Positions 1 to 8,526 of a DNA stretch of 43,617 nucleotides are shown here, in pieces. Numbering within the stretch: position 1 is the stretch's first letter; each line of letters begins with the position of its first letter. A program made the position numbers and the translations under genes. Source of the DNA: Wohlfahrtiimonas larvae_A (GTDB lineage: Bacteria; Pseudomonadota; Gammaproteobacteria; Cardiobacteriales; Wohlfahrtiimonadaceae); assembly GCA_040394195.1 (NCBI GenBank), contig JBEBSR010000020.1:1-43617 (forward strand), read 5' to 3'. A model generated the notes under the pieces. The model was not told the DNA's origin. It was given only the letters and a program-made list of their open reading frames with translations, and did no database searches.

Positions 1-694
1 ATAAAGTATCAATCACATCATCACCCACGTGACGATAATCTTGACCTTTTACGAAATAGAAGATCAATTCACTGATATTTTGACAACGAGAGCTTACTCG
101 CATAATAGCTCTTGCACAATTTAATGCAATTAAAATATTTGGAATGGATCGTGGATCTTCCATCATGAATGTCATCATCTGACGAATCAACATTTCATAG
201 TTTTGTCCAATGCGCTTCTCTTCCTGATAAATCTTGAGCGCCATATCCATATCCATGCGTGTGAATGCATCTAAAACTTCTTTGAGCATTCTGACAACAT
301 TATTACCCATAGAATCTAGTGAACGCAGAAGACTCTGTTGCTCTTCTGTGAAATCTTGTTTCACGATTTGGCAGATTGCGCGAGCTGAATCACCAATTCT
401 TTCTAACTCTGAAATCACTTTGATGATGGACATAATTAAACGTAAATCACTTGCTGTTGGCTGACGTTTAGCAATGATTTTCACACATGCTTCATCAATT
501 TCTACTTCCAATTGATTCACTTTTTTATCATTAGCAATGACTGATTCTGCTAAATCTACATCGTGTACTAATACTGTGCTGATCGCATCACTGAATTGCT
601 TCTCAACCAATCCACCCATTGTCATCACTTCTTTACGGATATGTGCGAGATCTGCATCATACTGCCCAGAAATGTGCTTACCTAAATAATCCAT
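1..694 (-). CDS. phoU: PhoU, phosphate signalling regulator (partial, C-terminus outside window)
   Basis: PhoU is a cytoplasmic helical protein that links the Pst transporter to PhoR and keeps the Pho regulon off when phosphate is plentiful. I translated the minus strand from the ATG at 694 and found 231 codons open to the left edge. The family is usually about 240 residues, so only the last few residues and the stop are missing. Typical PhoU features are the N-terminal MDYLGKHISGQYDADL and two PhoU repeats, the first carrying the E-x-x-R-I-G-D motif (SELERIGDSARAI). The start is supported by AAGGGGA seven bases upstream. The gene follows pstB by 11 bases, so it is the last known gene of the pst operon. 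Identification is secure. Confidence 0.95.
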   Translation of the reverse strand, partial: MDYLGKHISGQYDADLAHIRKEVMTMGGLVEKQFSDAISTVLVHDVDLAESVIANDKKVNQLEVEIDEACVKIIAKRQPTASDLRLIMSIIKVISELERIGDSARAICQIVKQDFTEEQQSLLRSLDSMGNNVVRMLKEVLDAFTRMDMDMALKIYQEEKRIGQNYEMLIRQMMTFMMEDPRSIPNILIALNCARAIMRVSSRCQNISELIFYFVKGQDYRHVGDDVIDTL

Positions 695-705
695 TCAAAA
701 TCCCC

Positions 706-1476
706 TTAACCGTAACGACCAGTAATGTAATCTTCTGTTTGTTTTTTCACTGGTGATGTGAAAATATCATCTGTTTTACCGTATTCAACCAATTCACCCA
801 AATACATGAATGCAGTGTAATCCGAACAACGTGCTGCTTGTTGCATGTTATGCGTTACGATCACAACTGTATAGCTATCTTTAAGCTCTGTGATTAGTTC
901 TTCAATACGACCTGTTGAAATTGGATCCAATGCAGAGCATGGTTCATCTAACAGCAAAACTTCAGGCTTAATCGCAATACCACGCGCAATACACAAACGC
1001 TGTTGCTGCCCACCTGACAAGCTGTTACCACTTTGATGAATTTTATCTTTCACTTCATTCCACAATGCAGCTTTTGTCAAAGCCCATTCGACGCGCTCAT
1101 CCATTTCAACACGAGATAATTTTTCAAATTGTTTAATACCGAATGCAATGTTGTCATAAATCGACATTGGGAATGGTGTTGGCTTTTGGAAAACCATACC
1201 CACTTGTGCGCGCAATAATGAAACATCACGTTTATCTGTCAAAATATTTTGACCATTCAGTAAAATTTCACCTTCCGCACGTTGCTCTGGATACAACTCA
1301 TACATTTTGTTGAATGTACGCAATAATGTTGATTTACCACAGCCTGATGGCCCGATAAATGCTGTCACTGAGTTCTCTTTAATATCAATAGAGATATCTC
1401 TCAATGCATGAAATTTTTGGTAATAAAAGTTTAAATCTTTAACTTCAACTTTATTTTTGATGCTTGTTTCCATCAT
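706..1476 (-). CDS. pstB: Phosphate ABC transporter ATP-binding protein PstB
   Basis: PstB is the cytoplasmic ATPase of the PstSCAB phosphate importer. The 256-residue protein has the full ABC set: Walker A GPSGCGKST near residues 42-50, Q-loop in VGMVFQKPTPFP, signature LSGGQQQR, Walker B VLLLDEPCSALD and the switch histidine in VTHNMQQ. The phrase FQKPTPFPMSIYDN is characteristic of PstB rather than other ABC ATPases. Two adjacent ATG codons can serve as the start (1476 or 1473). The first lies three bases after the pstA stop, so translation is probably coupled. phoU follows. Length is normal for the family. Confidence 0.97.
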   Translation of the reverse strand: MMETSIKNKVEVKDLNFYYQKFHALRDISIDIKENSVTAFIGPSGCGKSTLLRTFNKMYELYPEQRAEGEILLNGQNILTDKRDVSLLRAQVGMVFQKPTPFPMSIYDNIAFGIKQFEKLSRVEMDERVEWALTKAALWNEVKDKIHQSGNSLSGGQQQRLCIARGIAIKPEVLLLDEPCSALDPISTGRIEELITELKDSYTVVIVTHNMQQAARCSDYTAFMYLGELVEYGKTDDIFTSPVKKQTEDYITGRYG

Positions 1477-1479
1477 GGT

Positions 1480-2340
1480 TTACCCTTTTTTCTGGCTGAA
1501 CAATACACGAGCCAAAATATTTAAGAAAAGAACAAATAGCGTAATTAAGAGTACACCTGCCCAAGCTAATTCCTGCCATTCTTGGAATGGGCTCATCGCG
1601 AATTTAAAGATGGTTACAGGTAAGTTTGCGATTGGCGCATTTAAATCTGTACTCCAGAATTGGTTGGACAACGCTGTGAATAATAATGGTGCTGTTTCAC
1701 CTGCAATACGTGCAATCGCTAGTAAAACACCCGTCACAATTCCTGATACTGATGCTTTTAATGTAATCTTTAGGATCATTCTCCATCTTGGCGTTCCCAA
1801 AGCATAAGCCGCTTCACGCAAGTTATTCGGAACTAATAGCAACATGTTTTCAGTCGTTCTCACAATGATTGGTAACTGAATCAATGCTAATGCAATAATC
1901 CCTGCCCAGCCCGAGAAATGCCCCATTGGCACGATCATCACCATATATACAAATAAACCAATGATGATAGAAGGCGCTGATAACAAAACATCATTAATGA
2001 ATCGAATCACGCTCGCTAACCAGTTTTTACGACCATATTCTGCTAAATAAATACCAGATAAAATACCCAATGGTGTGCCAATGAATGTTGCGATGGTAAT
2101 TAACAAAAAACTACCCATCATCGCATTGGCTAAACCACCGCCTTCAGTATTAGGTGGCGGCGTCATTTGCGTGAATACATCCCAAGATAATCCGCCCACG
2201 CCTTTTGTGAAAGTTGAATATAGAATCCAAGACAGCCAAACTAAACCAAAAATAACTGCAATCATTGAGATCACAATTGCAATTCTATTTTTAAAACGTC
2301 GTCTCGCTTGTAGACGAGTCGCCATTGCCTCATTTCTCAT
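1480..2340 (-). CDS. pstA: Phosphate ABC transporter permease PstA
   Basis: PstA is one of the two inner-membrane permeases that form the phosphate channel with PstC. The 286-residue protein has a basic N-terminus (RLQARRRFKNR), about six hydrophobic segments and the EAA-type cytoplasmic loop that contacts PstB (EAAYALGTPRWRMI, about residues 177-190), followed by the conserved ARIAGETAPLLFTAL. The start ATG shares its A with the pstC stop codon (TAATG), a tight translational coupling. The order pstC-pstA-pstB is the classical one. No oddities. Confidence 0.96.
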   Translation of the reverse strand: MRNEAMATRLQARRRFKNRIAIVISMIAVIFGLVWLSWILYSTFTKGVGGLSWDVFTQMTPPPNTEGGGLANAMMGSFLLITIATFIGTPLGILSGIYLAEYGRKNWLASVIRFINDVLLSAPSIIIGLFVYMVMIVPMGHFSGWAGIIALALIQLPIIVRTTENMLLLVPNNLREAAYALGTPRWRMILKITLKASVSGIVTGVLLAIARIAGETAPLLFTALSNQFWSTDLNAPIANLPVTIFKFAMSPFQEWQELAWAGVLLITLFVLFLNILARVLFSQKKG

Positions 2341-3299
2341 TAGCGATTCCCCTCTTTCTGACTCAAGCGTAACAACATAATTTTAGACAATGCGAGCACA
2401 ATAAACGTGATCACAAATAGAATTAAACCTAATTCCATTAATGCTGCTGAATGCAATCCTGCTTCTGCTTCTGCAAATTCATTGGCTAATGATGATGTAA
2501 TACTGTTACCTGGCATGAATAACGAGAAGCTATCCAGTTGGTAAGTATTACCGATCACAAATGTGACCGCCATTGTTTCACCTAATGCGCGGCCTAAACC
2601 TAACATTACACCACCAATCACACCATTTTTTGTATAAGGCAAAACAATGTGGCGAATGCATTCCCATGTTGTGCAACCAATACCGTAAGCCGCTTCTTTC
2701 ATTAATGTTGGTGTTTGTTCAAACACATCGCGCATCACAGAAGTGATGTACGGGATGATCATGATCGCTAGAATAAAGCCTGCTGCCAATAAACCAATAC
2801 CAAATGCTGGACCTGTGAAGAAAATATTCACAATTGGAATGCTCGCAAACACATCATTCAATGGCGTTTGGAAATATTCAGCAAATATTGGCGCAAAAAC
2901 AAACAATCCCCACATACCATAAACGATACTAGGAATTGCCGCGAGTAATTCAATTGCAATACCTAAAGGCCGTCTTAGCCATAATGGAGATAATTCTGTT
3001 AAGAAGAATGCGATACCAAAACTCACTGGAACAGCGATCACAAGAGCAATCACAGATGTAATGATCGTACCGTAGATTGGCACCAAAGCACCATATTCAT
3101 CCATTGGTGGATCCCAGTTCTTATCCCATAAGAATGGCAATCCAAATTCTTTAATGCTTGGCCAAGAAGCAATCATTAACGAAATAATAATGCCGCTCAA
3201 CAACACAAGGACAAAAACCCCTGAGAATCGAACGACATTATCAAAAATTAGATCCCCAACCTTCGAAGGGGATCTCATATTAGTTTTCATTTTAGCCAT
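2340..3299 (-). CDS. pstC: Phosphate ABC transporter permease PstC
   Basis: PstC is the partner permease of PstA in the inner membrane. The 319-residue protein carries about six membrane segments. The family's conserved stretches are visible: IYGTIITSVIALVIAVPVSF early on, AIPSIVYGMWGLF in the middle, and the ATPase-contact loop KEAAYGIGCTTWECIRH followed by LGLGRALGETMAVTFVIGN. Length matches E. coli PstC (319). The gene begins 25 bases after pstS and ends by overlapping pstA by one base, so pstSCAB is one transcription unit. The start ATG sits behind a weak GGAA. Identification is secure. Confidence 0.96.
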   Translation of the reverse strand: MAKMKTNMRSPSKVGDLIFDNVVRFSGVFVLVLLSGIIISLMIASWPSIKEFGLPFLWDKNWDPPMDEYGALVPIYGTIITSVIALVIAVPVSFGIAFFLTELSPLWLRRPLGIAIELLAAIPSIVYGMWGLFVFAPIFAEYFQTPLNDVFASIPIVNIFFTGPAFGIGLLAAGFILAIMIIPYITSVMRDVFEQTPTLMKEAAYGIGCTTWECIRHIVLPYTKNGVIGGVMLGLGRALGETMAVTFVIGNTYQLDSFSLFMPGNSITSSLANEFAEAEAGLHSAALMELGLILFVITFIVLALSKIMLLRLSQKEGNR

Positions 3300-3324
3300 A
3301 AATTCCGACTATTTCCTATTTCAA

Positions 3325-4350
3325 TTATAGAGCGTTACCACTTGAATCTTTTAACTCTGCTGCCCAAGCTTTCTTAATTTCTTCAATCACGTTTGCTGGC
3401 AATACAGCGTAATCCAATGCTACAGCTTCTTTATCACCATTTGCATAAGCCCAATCAAAGAACTTCAATACTTCTTTAGCTTTTGCAGCATCTGCTTGTG
3501 TCTTCTGTAACAAGATGAATGTTGTAGAAGTGATCGGCCATGCATTCTCGCCCGTTTGGTTTGTTAAGTCTTGCGCAAATGATTCGCTCCACTTAGCATC
3601 TTTCGCTGCAGCACTGAAGTTATCAGCTGAAGGAGAAACTTCTTTACCATCTGCTGTATAAAGCTTTGTATAAGCCAAGTTGTTTTGTTTTGCGTATGCA
3701 TATTCAACATAACCGATTGAACCTGGTAAACGTTGTACGAATGCTGCAACACCATCGTTGCCTTTACCACCAACACCTACAGGCCATTTAACCGTTGTAC
3801 TCTTACCGACTTCTTTATCCCAAGAAGAGTTCACTTTGCTTAAGTAGCTTGTGAATACGAAAGTTGTACCTGAACCATCTGCACGACGTACTACGTTGAT
3901 TTGTTGGTTTGGCAATGTCACATTTGGATTCAATTTAGAAATTGCTGCATCGTTCCAGTTTTTGATTTTACCTAAGTAGATATCACCCAATGTTTGGCCA
4001 TCTAATACCAATTGATTTGATTCAATACCTTTAACATTCACAGCAACAACTACACCACCGATCACTGTTGGGAACTGCATCAAACCATCTGTTGCTAATT
4101 GATCGTCTGTTAAAGGAGCATCACTTGCGCCAAAATCAACAGTTTTAGCGTTGATTTGCTTGATGCCACCAGATGAACCAATTGCTTGATAGTTAATTTT
4201 TACACCAGTAGCTTTGTTGTATGTATCTGCCCATTTTGCATAAACTGGCGCTGGGAAAGAAGCACCTGCACCTGTGATATTTACATCAGCATTTGCAACA
4301 CCAAATGAAGCTACAGCAGTTAAAGCAACAGTCCAACCTAACTTTTTCAT
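3325..4350 (-). CDS. pstS: Periplasmic phosphate-binding protein PstS
   Basis: PstS captures inorganic phosphate in the periplasm and delivers it to PstC/PstA. The 341-residue precursor has a Sec signal peptide (basic MKK, hydrophobic WTVALTAVASFGV, cleavage probably after ANA or nearby). The mature start ADVNITGAGASFPAPVYAKW and the phosphate-site stretches IGSSGGIKQI, DFGASDAPL and RRADGSGTTFVF are diagnostic. It starts behind AAGGAG and follows a Pho box and a good minus-10 in the 93-base gap after phoR, so pstS has its own PhoB-activated promoter in addition to any read-through from phoBR. Confidence 0.97.
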   Translation of the reverse strand: MKKLGWTVALTAVASFGVANADVNITGAGASFPAPVYAKWADTYNKATGVKINYQAIGSSGGIKQINAKTVDFGASDAPLTDDQLATDGLMQFPTVIGGVVVAVNVKGIESNQLVLDGQTLGDIYLGKIKNWNDAAISKLNPNVTLPNQQINVVRRADGSGTTFVFTSYLSKVNSSWDKEVGKSTTVKWPVGVGGKGNDGVAAFVQRLPGSIGYVEYAYAKQNNLAYTKLYTADGKEVSPSADNFSAAAKDAKWSESFAQDLTNQTGENAWPITSTTFILLQKTQADAAKAKEVLKFFDWAYANGDKEAVALDYAVLPANVIEEIKKAWAAELKDSSGNAL

Positions 4351-4392
4351 AAAAACTCCTTATTGAGTGATCTTTCTTAATTGACTGTGTGC

Positions 4393-4426
4393 ATTCTAAA
4401 AAATGAATATGACACTAAGATGACAA
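4393..4426 (-). promoter_or_regulatory. Pho box and minus-10 of the pstS promoter
   Basis: On the minus strand two 11-bp units, TTGTCATCTTA (4416-4426) and GTGTCATATTC (4405-4415), follow each other directly. Both contain the TGTCAT core of the PhoB-binding site. Six bases further downstream is TAGAAT (4393-4398), a 5/6 minus-10. The layout fits PhoB-activated promoters, in which the box replaces the minus-35. It gives a leader of roughly 35 bases before pstS. Confidence 0.85.
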
Positions 4427-4443
4427 ATAAAAAATTATTTCAT

Positions 4444-5730
4444 TTATTTTGAAATAAATTCACGCGGGATCACAAAAGAGAATGTAGAACCTTGATCTAA
4501 AAAACTTTCAATTCGCAATTGAGCATCGCCATGATTACGCAAAGCATGTTTTACGATTGCTAATCCTAAGCCTGAACTATTCTTTTGATGAGTATGTGAC
4601 GAATCCACTTGATAGAAACGCTCTGTTAAACGATTTAAGTGATGTCTCGCAATGCCAACGCCATCATCCTGAACACTAAAATAAGCACCTTTAACCATAG
4701 GTTTCCATGTCACAGTAATCGTTGTGCCTTTCGGATTATGCTTAATCGCATTATCAATCAAATTGCACATCACACTATAAATTTGATCCTGATAACCACG
4801 AATATTCAACCCATCTTCAATATTTGCTTCAATCATATAATCAGCATGCGTTTCTTGCAGGCTATGAATCAACATTTGTAATAAATGAGCAATATCAATC
4901 TTCACCATTGGCAAATGAGATGACATATTCTCAATTTTGCTCAGCAATAATATCTGGCTAATCAAAGACTCCATGCGAGTAATTTGTGATTCAACCTTGC
5001 TCAAAGCATCTTGGCAATTATCCATGGGAATCAATTCATCTTGGAACATTTCCACATAGCCTTTGACAACAGTTAACGGAGTACGTAACTCATGACTTGC
5101 ATGCGTGAAAAAATCTTTGCGTTGCTGTTCTGCTAAATAAACCTGATCAACATTACGAGCCACGACAATATGGCGATTCTGTTCATAAGGCAATACTCGA
5201 AATTCAATGTAATAACGCTGATGAATTTTGACAGTTAAGGGCTCTTTATAATTTTCTTGCTGAAGATATTTGGCAAATTCTGGGTTTCGCACAAGATTAA
5301 CAATGTTTTGCCCTTTATCATCAGGCCAACGAATCCCCAATTGTTGCTTAACCTGCTGATTGCACCATTGAATATTGCCAATATCATCCACAATCACCAA
5401 AGCATCTGGTGATGATTCAACGCCGTGCCTAAATAAGCGAATAATCGCTGCTAATTCATTCTGACGCTGACGTAAACGTTGCTGATGCTTATGAAGTCCG
5501 TAATAAATAATTTCCCAGCTACCAAAACTATTGGGTGGATACAAAACATTTTGCTGCCAAATCCAACGAGATAATTTAAATAAGTTGTATAAATGCCAGC
5601 CAACTAAAATTACCATACCAATTAATAAACAGAGAATTACATGCTGAATCAGCAGCCCAATTACGATTGAAATCACTAATGTGATGAGCACTTCTATTAA
5701 AAATCGCCTAAGAAAAGTCTCTTTTAACAC
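4444..5730 (-). CDS. phoR: Phosphate regulon sensor histidine kinase PhoR
   Basis: PhoR is the inner-membrane kinase/phosphatase that controls PhoB. The 428-residue protein has two hydrophobic segments near the N-terminus (about 11-45) with almost no periplasmic loop, a PAS-like region with the phrase ESSPDALVIVDDIGNIQWCN, then the HisKA domain with phosphoacceptor His213 in ASHELRTPLTVVKGY. The HATPase domain follows with an N box (LIDNAIKHN), a G1 box (DDGVGI) and a G2 box (GLGLAIVKH). The lack of a real periplasmic sensor domain is normal for PhoR, which reads PstSCAB through PhoU. It starts 8 bases after the phoB stop. Confidence 0.95.
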   Translation of the reverse strand: MLKETFLRRFLIEVLITLVISIVIGLLIQHVILCLLIGMVILVGWHLYNLFKLSRWIWQQNVLYPPNSFGSWEIIYYGLHKHQQRLRQRQNELAAIIRLFRHGVESSPDALVIVDDIGNIQWCNQQVKQQLGIRWPDDKGQNIVNLVRNPEFAKYLQQENYKEPLTVKIHQRYYIEFRVLPYEQNRHIVVARNVDQVYLAEQQRKDFFTHASHELRTPLTVVKGYVEMFQDELIPMDNCQDALSKVESQITRMESLISQILLLSKIENMSSHLPMVKIDIAHLLQMLIHSLQETHADYMIEANIEDGLNIRGYQDQIYSVMCNLIDNAIKHNPKGTTITVTWKPMVKGAYFSVQDDGVGIARHHLNRLTERFYQVDSSHTHQKNSSGLGLAIVKHALRNHGDAQLRIESFLDQGSTFSFVIPREFISK

Positions 5731-5738
5731 AATTCACC

Positions 5739-6431
5739 TTAATCCTTAGCTTGTGAAGATAAGCGATAGCCTGCTCCACGAACTGTTTGAATCATACGAT
5801 GTGCATCTTTACTCTCTAACTGCTTACGTAAACGACCAATATGAACATCTATCGTGCGATCATCAATATAAACATCATTGCCCCAAATGTGATCGATCAA
5901 TTGATCACGACTAAATACACGCTCGATACGCTGCATTAAAAAGCACAGTAGCTTATATTCTGTCGGCCCTAATTCAATCTCTTCATTGTCCACAAATACA
6001 CGATGTGATTCCAAATCCACAGACAAATTATTCACTTGTAACTTGGGTTTATCATCAGGGTAAATGCGGCGCAGCAACGCTTTCATGCGCACTAAGAGTT
6101 CTTTATTAGAGAAAGGTTTTGTAATGTAGTCATCTGCACCTGCATCAAATCCTTCCACTTGATCATCTTCTGCTGCCTTTGCAGTCAACATGATGATTGG
6201 AGTCTCTTTTAATTTTTCATCTTTACGTAAGCGCTTAACAACTTGAACGCCAGAACCACCAGGAATCATCCAATCGGACAATACAATGTGAAACTCTTTA
6301 TCTGCAATTAACGATACTGCCGTATGATAATCAGGAGCTTCCAGTACATCAAAATTATTATTTGTTAATAACAACTTCAACATGCTTCTCAGCGCTTCAT
6401 CATCTTCAATCAATAATACTGTTTTCTTCAT
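5739..6431 (-). CDS. phoB: Phosphate response regulator PhoB
   Basis: PhoB is the OmpR-family transcription factor that binds Pho boxes once phosphorylated by PhoR. The 230-residue protein has a receiver domain (acidic pair in LIEDDE, phosphoacceptor Asp in VLSDWMIPG at about residue 53, Thr in MLTAKA, Lys in ITKPF) and a C-terminal winged helix with the DDRTIDVHIGRLRKQLE recognition region and the QTVRGAGYRL ending. I chose the ATG at 6431; the preceding in-frame TTG at 6434 is less likely. It is the first gene of the pho-pst cluster and has its own Pho box upstream, so it is probably autoregulated. Confidence 0.96.
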   Translation of the reverse strand: MKKTVLLIEDDEALRSMLKLLLTNNNFDVLEAPDYHTAVSLIADKEFHIVLSDWMIPGGSGVQVVKRLRKDEKLKETPIIMLTAKAAEDDQVEGFDAGADDYITKPFSNKELLVRMKALLRRIYPDDKPKLQVNNLSVDLESHRVFVDNEEIELGPTEYKLLCFLMQRIERVFSRDQLIDHIWGNDVYIDDRTIDVHIGRLRKQLESKDAHRMIQTVRGAGYRLSSQAKD

Positions 6432-6461
6432 CAATATATTTTCTCAAATTGAAATATGACA

Positions 6462-6495
6462 ATTATGCTTCAATTTTATGACAGTTTTATGAATC
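6462..6495 (-). promoter_or_regulatory. Pho box and minus-10 of the phoB promoter
   Basis: On the minus strand GATTCATAAAA (6485-6495) and CTGTCATAAAA (6474-6484) are adjacent 11-bp units. Six bases on is CATAAT (6462-6467), a 5/6 minus-10. Box-to-minus-10 spacing is the same as at pstS. A further TTGTCATATTT unit lies exactly 22 bp downstream of the second unit, in phase. This supports positive autoregulation of phoBR, which is established for PhoB in other bacteria and inferred here. Confidence 0.75.
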
Positions 6496-6501
6496 CCAAA
6501 T

Positions 6502-6530
6502 AAAAATAAGCAGAGTTCGTCTGCTTATTT
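6502..6530 (-). terminator. Terminator after the MORN-repeat gene
   Basis: An 11-bp perfect stem (AAATAAGCAGA / TCTGCTTATTT) with loop CGAAC on the minus strand runs into TTATTT. It lies 27 bases after the stop of the repeat-protein gene and just before the phoB promoter. The U tract is short and interrupted, so termination may be partial. Confidence 0.6.
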
Positions 6531-6556
6531 CATATCATTCATCCATTTTTGCTCTA

Positions 6557-7486
6557 TTATCTAAAGCCAAAGCGCCAAATATCAATCGTACAAGAATTAC
6601 CTATCATTTTTTGGCTACGATCAATTTGACCATCTTTATAAAATAATTCTGTGTCTAATTCATCTTTTTCATTCCAAACTCGACACCAACCATCATTCAC
6701 ACCATTTTTGTAAGTAGCCTCAGCAACTTTAAAGCCTGTTGGTGCATTTTTAATCAACAAACCTTCTTTTTTATTGCCAATTGAGCCAAAAGAATGGCTC
6801 AATGCACCACTAGTATAGAATGCTTGAGTATATAGTATGCCTGTTGCTTCATCCAAAACCTCTTGCATACGGATAGAACCATCAGGATAAAATGAAGTTG
6901 AACCAATATTTTTATTATCTTTGTATTTTGTTTCTGAAGATTGCTTACCATCTTGATACCAATTTTTGGTCAACCCATCCTTCTTGCCATCTACATAAGT
7001 AATCTCAGTCTTTACTGCGCCATTAGTGTAAAAATTCTTCTGTACACCATTTAACACATTATTTTTATATTCAGACTCTTCTACTAAACGGCCATTCACA
7101 TCCCAAGATTTAAATGTACCTTCCAACTTGCCATCTTTCATGACATATTCTTCGCGAGGTTTATTTTCTTCATAGAAAACAGTAATTTTTTCAGCACCAT
7201 CTTCTAACTTATCATTTTTACGGATGTTCGTATTAGTAGTACTTCCCGTATTTTCATTAAAGCCTGGCTCTAAAGCGCGTGGCCCATATAAACGCACCAT
7301 CTCTGATTGCTGTTCCATTTCTTCTTTCAAGCCGGGATTAGCATCATAGATTTGATCCATCATCACTTGATAACGTTCTTCTTCTTTTTTATCTTCCATC
7401 GTGTTGTAAACTTGTATGCCTGCATAAACCAGTAGCAATACACCAAAAACGACTAGTAACTTTTTAGTTGATGGGTCCAATCTCAT
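6557..7486 (-). CDS. Membrane-anchored MORN-variant (YwqK-like) repeat protein
   Basis: A 309-residue protein of unknown precise function. After a short basic N-terminus there is one membrane segment (KKLLVVFGVLLLVYAGIQVY, about residues 9-28), then a charged linker, then from about residue 115 a series of tandem repeats of the kind G-x-x-x-G-x-x-x-x-(W/Y)-x-x-(D/N)-G-x-x. Examples are KLEGTFKSWDVNGRLVEE, VLNGVQKNFYTNGAVKTE and KKDGLTKNWYQDGKQSSE. Such repeats define the MORN_2 / YwqK family, often annotated as an antitoxin although that role is poorly supported in general. The repeats probably sit in the periplasm. I chose the ATG at 7486 because AGGA lies five bases upstream; a GTG at 7498 overlaps that ribosome site. 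No toxin gene is next to it. Confidence 0.75.
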   Translation of the reverse strand: MRLDPSTKKLLVVFGVLLLVYAGIQVYNTMEDKKEEERYQVMMDQIYDANPGLKEEMEQQSEMVRLYGPRALEPGFNENTGSTTNTNIRKNDKLEDGAEKITVFYEENKPREEYVMKDGKLEGTFKSWDVNGRLVEESEYKNNVLNGVQKNFYTNGAVKTEITYVDGKKDGLTKNWYQDGKQSSETKYKDNKNIGSTSFYPDGSIRMQEVLDEATGILYTQAFYTSGALSHSFGSIGNKKEGLLIKNAPTGFKVAEATYKNGVNDGWCRVWNEKDELDTELFYKDGQIDRSQKMIGNSCTIDIWRFGFR

Positions 7487-7525
7487 TATTATCCTCACAG
7501 AGCCTATTACTGCAAATTTCGATTA

Positions 7526-7531
7526 ATTATA
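7526..7531 (-). promoter_or_regulatory. Possible minus-10 for the MORN-repeat gene
   Basis: A perfect TATAAT on the minus strand, preceded by TG, about 40 bases upstream of the start codon. The minus-35 is poor (about 3/6 at 17 bp spacing). It is the best candidate in an otherwise featureless gap. Confidence 0.4.
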
Positions 7532-7583
7532 CATTAATTTATTTATAGTTTGAGCCATTATTACATGGACACAAATATGAATC

Positions 7584-7614
7584 AAAAAAAAACCTGACAT
7601 ATAGTCAGGTTTTT
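7584..7614 (-). terminator. Rho-independent terminator of tRNA-Leu
   Basis: On the minus strand ACCTGAC - TATAT - GTCAGGT is followed by nine Ts. It lies just after the CCA end of the tRNA gene. The stem is flanked by A and T runs on both sides, so it may also act in the other direction. Confidence 0.85.
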
Positions 7615-7620
7615 ATGATA

Positions 7621-7709
7621 TGGTGCCTAGGGCCGGAATCGAACCGGCACGACCGTTAAGGGTCGGCAGATTTTAAGTCTGCTGCGTCTACCAATTTCGC
7701 CACCCAGGC
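7621..7709 (-). tRNA. tRNA-Leu (anticodon UAA)
   Basis: The minus strand folds as an 89-nt class II tRNA with an encoded CCA end. The acceptor stem pairs GCCTGGG with CCTAGGC (one G-U). The anticodon stem is GCAGA/TCTGC around the loop CTTAAAA, giving anticodon TAA, which reads UUA. A long variable arm follows (CGACCCTTAACGGTCG). The T arm GCCGGTTCGATTCCGGC is perfect. All of this is diagnostic of leucine tRNA. It has its own promoter and terminator and is monocistronic. Confidence 0.97.
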
Positions 7710-7730
7710 ATGGATTGCGTTGAGGTGCGT

Positions 7731-7759
7731 ATAATATCCATTTCTAATACCCTTGGCAA
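7731..7759 (-). promoter_or_regulatory. Sigma-70 promoter of tRNA-Leu
   Basis: Minus-35 TTGCCA (7754-7759) and minus-10 TATTAT (7731-7736) are separated by exactly 17 bp on the minus strand. Transcription would start about 15 bases before the mature tRNA 5' end. Confidence 0.75.
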
Positions 7760-7797
7760 GCAACTGACTAAAAATAGATCAACTTTCGGAGAAATTA

Positions 7798-8526
7798 ATG
7801 AAATCAATTATGAACTTTCGCACCTTCAATAGCCTAAGAACCAAGGAAAATGCGAGGATTCAAGAGAATAAACTTTTCAGAAGTGCAGCCCCAGAATATG
7901 GCACAGAAGATGACTTTATTCAGCTCAAAAATTTTCAATTAAATACAATTATCGACTTTCGAGATGAACATGAGAAGAAAATTCTGCTACAAGAAAAGTT
8001 TAATGAGCAATTTCATCGACAATCTGCAGCAATGAATGTTGCAAATTTCTTTGATCATGACGAAATTAAGCGCATTGGATTAAATCCTAGCAATATTGAT
8101 CTGTACTATAAAAATATTTACCGAGTATTACCCACACACTTTCATTCTCAATATCAAATTTTAACTAATGCTTTAAATGAAGGGCAATCTTTCTTGTTTC
8201 ACTGCAGTGCAGGTAAAGATCGAACAGGATTTGCGGCTTATTTGATTTTAAGCGCGCTGGGTGTTCATCAAGACGATATTATGGAAGACTACTTACGCTC
8301 TAATGACTCGGCATTAGCACTCTATGAATCACGCAAAGATGAAAAATCTAATCTTCCTACTGATCAATTACCCAAAGACACAATACAAAGACTATTTGGT
8401 GTGCAAGCAGCGTATTTAGATACTGCCATGCAATCTATTCAAGAAAATTATAAAGGTAGCGAACGCTACCTTTCAGAAATACTACAAGCAGATATTCATG
8501 CTATCCGCCAACATTATTTAATATAG
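7798..8526 (+). CDS. Tyrosine-protein phosphatase (Y_phosphatase3 / PTP-like family)
   Basis: A 242-residue cytoplasmic protein with the cysteine-phosphatase signature HCSAGKDRTG; the nucleophile is Cys136 and the Arg is in the P-loop. The N-terminal stretch FRTFNSLRT...KLFRSAAPEYGTEDD and the IIDFRDEHE segment that supplies a general-acid region match the bacterial tyrosine/phosphoinositide phosphatase family that includes Mycobacterium PtpB and Listeria LipA. Substrate cannot be read from sequence. GGAG lies seven bases before the ATG. The gene stands alone, convergent with the cytochrome b gene, and shares a narrow intergenic region with the divergent tRNA promoter. Confidence 0.85.
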   Translation: MKSIMNFRTFNSLRTKENARIQENKLFRSAAPEYGTEDDFIQLKNFQLNTIIDFRDEHEKKILLQEKFNEQFHRQSAAMNVANFFDHDEIKRIGLNPSNIDLYYKNIYRVLPTHFHSQYQILTNALNEGQSFLFHCSAGKDRTGFAAYLILSALGVHQDDIMEDYLRSNDSALALYESRKDEKSNLPTDQLPKDTIQRLFGVQAAYLDTAMQSIQENYKGSERYLSEILQADIHAIRQHYLI

